Source of the DNA: Candidatus Gottesmanbacteria bacterium
GTDB lineage: Bacteria; Patescibacteriota; Microgenomatia; UBA10105; UBA927
Assembly (NCBI GenBank): GCA_026396845.1
Contig: JAPLWC010000007.1
Span: 1 to 28,299, forward strand
Direction of reading: 5' to 3'
Length of the DNA: 28,299 nt
Shown: positions 21,751-25,439 of the stretch, one piece after another
Numbering within the stretch: the first letter of the stretch is position 1
How the letters are laid out: each line of letters starts with the position of its first letter
Made by a program: the position numbers and the translations under genes
The notes under the pieces: model-generated
Told to the model about the DNA's origin: nothing
Database searches by the model: none
Seen by the model: the letters and a program-made list of their open reading frames with translations, nothing else

Positions 21751-22166
21751 GAAGAAAAAGCTTTAGATCTCCGAATAAGACCACTAATAATCTTATGTAC
21801 AATAACACTTTGATTCGCCATGTTAGAAAACGCTTCTTTGGTAAGATATCCTACATCTCGTGCAATAAGTAATTGATTTTGTAGCTCTGTTACAGAACCC
21901 TGCGCCATAAAGTAAAATTGGATTTTTTCCTTATATGACTATCTGCTAAATCCTTCCGCAATATTTGATGTTATTGATACAACACATCTGCGCATTTGAT
22001 TAACAAGCGCGAATAATTCATCTCTGGGAAATGTTCTTGTTGCTTTATATACTGACAAAACCAACGCGTGGCCTTCTTTCCAAGCGTCTAGTTGAGTAAA
22101 TGATGAAATTTTCACTTTCTCCCTGCTCATAATTCACTATTCACCATTCAGTATTCAATATTCAAG
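21723..22166. mobile_element. heptad-bounded unit carrying a four-helix-bundle gene
   Basis: Facing heptad arrays bound the unit: GAATTGT x3 and GAATCAT at 21723-21750, and ATTCACT, ATTCACC, ATTCAGT, ATTCAAT, ATTCAAG at 22132-22166. The 381 bases between them are filled by the four-helix gene. The same kind of arm pair occurs without a gene at 20499, 21454 and 23831. This looks like a cargo-bearing version of the repeat, but mobility is inferred, and no target duplication is evident. Confidence 0.4.
21747..22130 (-). pseudogene. four-helix-bundle protein (S23/IVP-like), amber at codon 64
   Basis: The frame encodes a 127-codon protein of the four-helix-bundle family (TIGR02436-like; relatives are found in 23S rRNA intervening sequences, and Avd of retroelements has the same fold). 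Typical motifs are FTQLDAWKEGHALVLSVYKA, then FALVNQMRRCVVSITSNIAE and GFSR. A TAG at 21939-21941 interrupts it, yet the same frame resumes with SYKEKIQFYFMAQGSVTELQ and NQLLIARDVGYL, exactly as in intact members, to TGA at 21747. One base change (from CAG, AAG or similar) explains the break. The start lies inside the heptad arm, and no ribosome site is visible. Confidence 0.75.
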
Positions 22167-22202
22167 GAGGTAAAGCAAATAAACAAGTGGTGATAATAAA
22201 TT

Positions 22203-22658
22203 CTATGAAGACTTCGGTTTGACAAGCAACGTGCGACTGTTGCCTTCACCGACGGATTCCGTTTCCACCCGTTCATCGCCGGCAAGCGTGAGGTGGATAA
22301 CACGGCGTTCCGAGGCAGACAAATGGGGAAGTTCAATCGGCCGCCCGGCGGCCAGTGCGCGCTGGGCCGCGTGCTGCGCCATGAGCATCAACGCTTCTTC
22401 GCGTTTTTCGCGGTAGTCGCCGACGTTCACATAGACTTTCACCCATTGCGCTAATTCCTTGGAAACCAGAAGTCCTAAAATAATCTGGAAACTTTCGAGC
22501 GTCTTTCCGTGGAATCCGATCAGGAGTCCCGTCTCTTCCGTTTCGATGTGCACCCGGAATGCGCCGGTTTCGTCCACGTCAACGACCACCTGACCTGCAA
22601 CATCAAGCCGCTTTAAAAAATCTTCCGTGATTTGTTTTACTTTCTCTATGTGCTCCAT
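22203..22658 (-). CDS. khpB: Jag/KhpB RNA-binding protein (KH + R3H)
   Basis: The 151-residue protein has a KH domain with the GxxG-type loop GFHGK (about residues 48-52, in TGLLIGFHGKTLESFQIILG). A C-terminal R3H motif follows (SERRVIHLTL, Arg118/119 and His122). The N-terminal Jag_N domain of longer members is absent. KhpB/Jag binds RNA and influences cell elongation or envelope synthesis in Gram-positives. It begins two bases after yidC, the standard rpmH-rnpA-yidD-yidC-jag order. It ends in TAG. Confidence 0.92.
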   Translation of the reverse strand: MEHIEKVKQITEDFLKRLDVAGQVVVDVDETGAFRVHIETEETGLLIGFHGKTLESFQIILGLLVSKELAQWVKVYVNVGDYREKREEALMLMAQHAAQRALAAGRPIELPHLSASERRVIHLTLAGDERVETESVGEGNSRTLLVKPKSS

Positions 22659-22660
22659 AC

Positions 22661-23473
22661 TTATTTCTCCTTGTTAATCGCGATCTGCTGTAGGATACCA
22701 AAAAGCCCGAAGATGTTCCAATACAGCGCCAGCCCCAGCGGGAACGTGTAGGCGAAATACCCAAACATGATGGGGGTGATAATCGCCATTTGTTTTTGCA
22801 TGTCCGCCGCCATATCTTGCTTGGGTTTTTCACCCATGACCGCCAGAGCTTTCTTGTCCGCCGTAGCTTGAGCGGAGGCGGAAGCGGAGGGGACCATCAT
22901 AAGCTTCGTCTGCCACCACTGGAGTGCCGCCGTAATCAAGGGCACCAACAGAAGTAAATACCCGTGCGTCTGAAACTGCGACGGCTTAAGTGCAAGATTG
23001 ATGCCGAAAAAATTAAGATCCAGATTGGTAATTTTTAATGCGGGCAGATACACGACCTGATTAATCTCACCCATCATTTTCGAAAGGTTGCCGTTGTTTA
23101 ACACCTGATAAAACACGTTGTAGAGAGCGATGAGTACCGGCATCTGAATGAGAAGGGGAAGGCAGCCCGCCGCGGGATTTACCCCATGTTCTTTATATAA
23201 GGCCATCTGCGCGGCTTGGAGCGCTTTTTTATCATCCTTGTGTTTAATGGAAAGTGCGTCCATGTGGGGCTTGATCTTTGCCATTTTTTTGGCGCTCCGA
23301 AGTTGGGCGGCCATCAGAGGGTAGAGGATGAGCCGGATAATAAGCGTCAGGCCGATGACGGCAAATCCCAACGGCCCGGGGATGTGCAAAAACTCAAAGA
23401 GTTTATACAGGGCAATCAGCACGTTTAAAATCGGCCAGACCAACAGTTGATTCCAGAGATTCGGATTTGTCAT
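22661..23473 (-). CDS. yidC: membrane protein insertase YidC/Oxa1
   Basis: The 270-residue protein is the core Oxa1/YidC fold without the large periplasmic domain of Gram-negative YidC. The hydrophilic-groove arginine lies in GLTLIIRLILYPLMAAQLRS. The cytoplasmic coiled hairpin is KKMAKIKPHMDALSIKHKDD. The family block KEHGVNPAAGCLPLLIQMPV follows, then the last helices (PLGLALYWNIFGLFGILQQI). It inserts membrane proteins alone or with SecYEG. It is separated from yidD by an intergenic spacer made almost entirely of heptad repeats. Confidence 0.96.
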   Translation of the reverse strand: MTNPNLWNQLLVWPILNVLIALYKLFEFLHIPGPLGFAVIGLTLIIRLILYPLMAAQLRSAKKMAKIKPHMDALSIKHKDDKKALQAAQMALYKEHGVNPAAGCLPLLIQMPVLIALYNVFYQVLNNGNLSKMMGEINQVVYLPALKITNLDLNFFGINLALKPSQFQTHGYLLLLVPLITAALQWWQTKLMMVPSASASAQATADKKALAVMGEKPKQDMAADMQKQMAIITPIMFGYFAYTFPLGLALYWNIFGLFGILQQIAINKEK

Positions 23474-23489
23474 ATGATGAAAATTTTAA

Positions 23490-23591
23490 ATACTAAATTC
23501 TAAGTTCTAAGTTCTAAACAAATTCTAAATTTTAATACTTAATAATTAATACTTTTTTAGAATTTAGTACTTAATACTTAGTACTTAGATT
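23490..23591. repeat. facing heptad arrays (ATTCTAA type) between yidD and yidC
   Basis: The left arm has ATACTAA, ATTCTAA, GTTCTAA, GTTCTAA (23490-23517). The right arm has TTAGAAT, TTAGTAC, TTAATAC, TTAGTAC, TTAGATT (23557-23591). The right arm supplies the last residues (SKY) and the TAA stop of yidD. The arms could pair in the mRNA. Confidence 0.88.
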
Positions 23592-23877
23592 TTCCCGGCA
23601 CCGGGTCGTACCCACCTTTATGCCATGGATTACATTTGATAATTCTGCGCAGCCCCAGCCACGATCCGTATAGTATACCATAGCGCTCGATTGCGCCATA
23701 GGTATACTCGCTGCACGTCGGCCTGAACCGGCATGCGCTGTCCACGAGCCACAACGCCTTTAACACTCCGGTATCGGGCGACAGATACCGCTGGTAGAAT
23801 CGGATGGATGTGAGCGCAAAGCGCGTAATTGAATTGTGAATGGTGAATTGTGAATGGTGAATAAATTTCTTTTTCAT
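23578..23877 (-). CDS. yidD: membrane protein insertion efficiency factor YidD
   Basis: The 99-residue frame contains the conserved YidD core: SIRFYQRYLSPDTG, then CRFRPTCSEYTYGAIERYG, IIKCNPWHKGGYDPVP. YidD is an amphipathic membrane-associated protein that helps YidC/SecYEG insertion. The first residues after MKKK (FIHHSQFTIHNS) are encoded by a heptad array, giving an N-terminal extension not found in the family. The C-terminal SKY and the stop codon also come from a repeat. The core itself is intact. Confidence 0.9.
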   Translation of the reverse strand: MKKKFIHHSQFTIHNSITRFALTSIRFYQRYLSPDTGVLKALWLVDSACRFRPTCSEYTYGAIERYGILYGSWLGLRRIIKCNPWHKGGYDPVPGKSKY

Positions 23878-23920
23878 ACGTTATTCTTCATTATTCAGTA
23901 TTCACAATTCAGTATTCAAC
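23831..23920. repeat. facing heptad arrays across the rnpA-yidD junction
   Basis: The left arm is GAATTGT, GAATGGT, GAATTGT, GAATGGT, GAATAAA (23831-23865). The right arm is ATTCAGT, ATTCACA, ATTCAGT, ATTCAAC (23893-23920). The left arm lies in the yidD coding start, and the right arm forms the last codons and stop codon of rnpA. Confidence 0.88.
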
Positions 23921-24243
23921 ACTCCTGCATGTCTCAATAATCCTTCAATGAGCACCTGCACATCCGTTTGTTTCAAATCGCTCATATTCCGTCGTGCGAT
24001 AAAAATGCCGTCGAGTGGTCCGGCCTTAGTTAGGAGGTGCCGCACCGATTCACTCATCGTCCTGCGCATACGGTTACGGGCGGTTGCGCGTTTATCTACT
24101 TTTGTCGATACGATAAAGGCGAAACGAGGAACGGAGTCAGTTTTTTTATACACAAGTTCAATGATATCGCTACGTACGTGCGTTCCGGTGCGTAAAAGCG
24201 GGGAAATCTCTTCTTTGGGAAGTCTGTGGTCAGAGGAAAGCAT
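23902..24243 (-). CDS. rnpA: ribonuclease P protein component
   Basis: RnpA assists the catalytic RNA of RNase P in removing tRNA 5' leaders. The 113-residue protein carries the RNR-type motif region TKVDKRATARNRMRRTMSES, preceded by PRFAFIVS and followed by GIFIARRNMSDL. The last residues (GVLNTEL) and the TGA are encoded by the heptad array, so the original C-terminus has been replaced or extended. It begins 18 bases after rpmH. Confidence 0.94.
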   Translation of the reverse strand: MLSSDHRLPKEEISPLLRTGTHVRSDIIELVYKKTDSVPRFAFIVSTKVDKRATARNRMRRTMSESVRHLLTKAGPLDGIFIARRNMSDLKQTDVQVLIEGLLRHAGVLNTEL

Positions 24244-24261
24244 ATGCAGTAATCTGAGTTG

Positions 24262-24402
24262 TTAAATAACTGATACGCGGCGTCTGCCGACCAATCTGCG
24301 GTGCTTTAATACCTTACGTCCGCCGATCGTCTGCATCCTGCGGCGAAATCCGTGTTTCCGGATATGTTTTTTCTTTTTCGGCTGATAGACGCGCTTGGGC
24401 AT
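24262..24402 (-). CDS. rpmH: ribosomal protein L34
   Basis: The 46-residue basic protein MPKRVYQPKKKKHIRKHGFR and onward through GGRKVLKHRRLVGRRRVSV is a textbook bL34. The ATG at 24402 is set by family length. No ribosome site precedes it; instead a -10 box lies six bases before the ATG, so the mRNA is predicted to be leaderless. It heads the rpmH-rnpA-yidD-yidC-jag block that usually lies next to dnaA and oriC; dnaA is not in the window on the expected side. Confidence 0.97.
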   Translation of the reverse strand: MPKRVYQPKKKKHIRKHGFRRRMQTIGGRKVLKHRRLVGRRRVSVI

Positions 24403-24408
24403 GAGGTA

Positions 24409-24437
24409 AGTATACCAAGAGTAGAAATGGGAAACAA
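24409..24437 (-). promoter_or_regulatory. leaderless promoter of rpmH
   Basis: On the minus strand TTGTTT (24432-24437) and TATACT (24409-24414) are 17 bases apart, with a TGG extension before the -10. Exactly six bases separate the -10 box from the ATG. Confidence 0.65.
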
Positions 24438-24459
24438 GCATGGCAACGGGTAAATCACA

Positions 24460-24489
24460 TTGGCGGACAACATGCATACACGGTATAAT
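24460..24489 (+). promoter_or_regulatory. leaderless promoter of the AbiEii pair
   Basis: TTGGCG (24460-24465) and a perfect TATAAT (24484-24489) are 18 bases apart. The ATG at 24496 follows after exactly six bases. Confidence 0.65.
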
Positions 24490-24495
24490 AGGTGT

Positions 24496-24696
24496 ATGTA
24501 CAATTGGAATACCCCAAAAGAGCACCTACAACCCTCCAAACAAACAACGGTCTGGAAGCTCAATCAGCTGATAAATTTCGGCCTCAACGGCGAAAAAATA
24601 GATTTCAAGCTTGTTCGAAAATATTGGAAGGAGTTATCTTTGGATCCGAAACGAAAGTCATTCATTCATTTTCTGCTATGGGGAACACTATCCTGA
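24496..24696 (+). CDS. small partner (putative antitoxin) of the AbiEii-like protein
   Basis: The 66-residue protein starts MYNWNTPKEHLQPSKQTTVW and continues LNQLINFGLNGEKIDFKLVR and KYWKELSLDPKRKSFIHFLL. The pattern (a pair of helices, then KYWxxLxLDPxRKxFxxFLL) resembles the short genes often found directly upstream of AbiEii-type nucleotidyltransferases, but I cannot name a family. It overlaps the next gene by 19 bases, indicating coupled expression. An antitoxin role is inferred from size, order and overlap. The start follows from the promoter geometry. Confidence 0.65.
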   Translation: MYNWNTPKEHLQPSKQTTVWKLNQLINFGLNGEKIDFKLVRKYWKELSLDPKRKSFIHFLLWGTLS

Positions 24697-25337
24697 CCGA
24701 CAGGCAATGCCGCGCACTCACCGCGGTAGCAAAAAATCCAATCGTCGCAAGGCAGTTCTATCTTACCGGCGGAACCGCTCTGTCTGAGTATTATCTCCAC
24801 CACCGACCCTCTGAAGACCTGGATTTTTTTAGTGAAAAGGAAATCGACCTTTTGTGGCTCACAACACTTGGAAAAACACTTAAATCAGCGCTCACGGCAT
24901 CCACAGTCGATATCCAGCAAAGCTATAACCGAAATCTTATGTTTTTTTCATTTTCCGACGGAATCCTCAAGATGGAATTCACCTACTTCCCGTTCACACA
25001 AATAGAGAACCCACTGATGAAAAACGGTGTCAAAATCGATTCCCTTATCGATATTGCCGTCAATAAATTCTTTACCATCTATCAACAGCCCGCAAGCCGC
25101 CACTTCATCGACCTCTATTGCATACTCCAACACACTCAATACTCATGGGGAAAACTTACTGATCTGGCGCGGGCAAAGTTTGATGTGGCGATCGATCCGG
25201 TACAGCTTGGTAGCCAATTAATTACCGCCCAAACCATAGGACAACTTCCTCATGTGCTTGTACCTCTGGATGATCATGCGTGGCGGAGGTTTTATTTGGA
25301 CAAAGCGAAAACACTCAAATCAGTCATCCGCGTATAA
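24678..25337 (+). CDS. AbiEii/AbiGii-family nucleotidyltransferase, toxin-like
   Basis: The 219-residue protein has the nucleotidyltransferase active-site pattern FYLTGGTALSEYYLHHRPSE followed by DLDFFS (the GG-x-DxD arrangement), then the AbiEii helical part (VKIDSLIDIAVNKFFTIYQQ, PASRHFIDLYCIL). Relatives act as toxins of AbiE-type toxin-antitoxin and abortive infection systems by modifying tRNA or other targets. It is translated from within the upstream partner. Its position next to rpmH, on the opposite strand to that block, suggests a late insertion. Substrate and toxicity are untested. Confidence 0.85.
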   Translation: MGNTILTDRQCRALTAVAKNPIVARQFYLTGGTALSEYYLHHRPSEDLDFFSEKEIDLLWLTTLGKTLKSALTASTVDIQQSYNRNLMFFSFSDGILKMEFTYFPFTQIENPLMKNGVKIDSLIDIAVNKFFTIYQQPASRHFIDLYCILQHTQYSWGKLTDLARAKFDVAIDPVQLGSQLITAQTIGQLPHVLVPLDDHAWRRFYLDKAKTLKSVIRV

Positions 25338-25342
25338 TCCAG

Positions 25343-25439
25343 TTTACGGGGCAACCTCTTGCCTGCCCGCAATGCTACGCATAGCGTTGTAGGCGGGCCA
25401 GCTCACAACTATTTATGGGGCTACTTCTTGCCAGCTCAC
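25343..25439. repeat. duplicated 3' end of the large secreted-protein gene
   Basis: The last ~27 bases of the secreted-protein gene (25413-25439, encoding VSWQEVAP-stop) recur just downstream (25343-25361 plus 25398-25407) with a few substitutions. The second copy is split by a 36-bp palindrome. It may be the remnant of a second, related gene whose body was lost by recombination. Confidence 0.65.
25362..25397. repeat. 36-bp palindromic repeat insertion
   Basis: The outer arms CCTGCCCGC and GCGGGC-containing sequence and the inner CTACGC/GCGTTG parts form an imperfect hairpin. Comparison with the uninterrupted copy nearby gives exact insertion boundaries and a length of 36 bases, which would add 12 codons (PAYNAMRSIAGR). 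Confidence 0.75.

Noticed and set aside
21747..22130. Diversity-generating retroelement, because Avd is a four-helix protein
   Set aside because: No reverse transcriptase, template repeat or variable repeat is visible nearby.
368..22205. Reassignment of TAG to an amino acid
   Set aside because: TAG ends dprA at its overlap with comM, and also ends the TPR gene and khpB at the right length. Only occasional suppression remains open.
8648..23920. CRISPR array
   Set aside because: Units are 7 bases with no spacers, are degenerate and often face each other; there are no cas genes.
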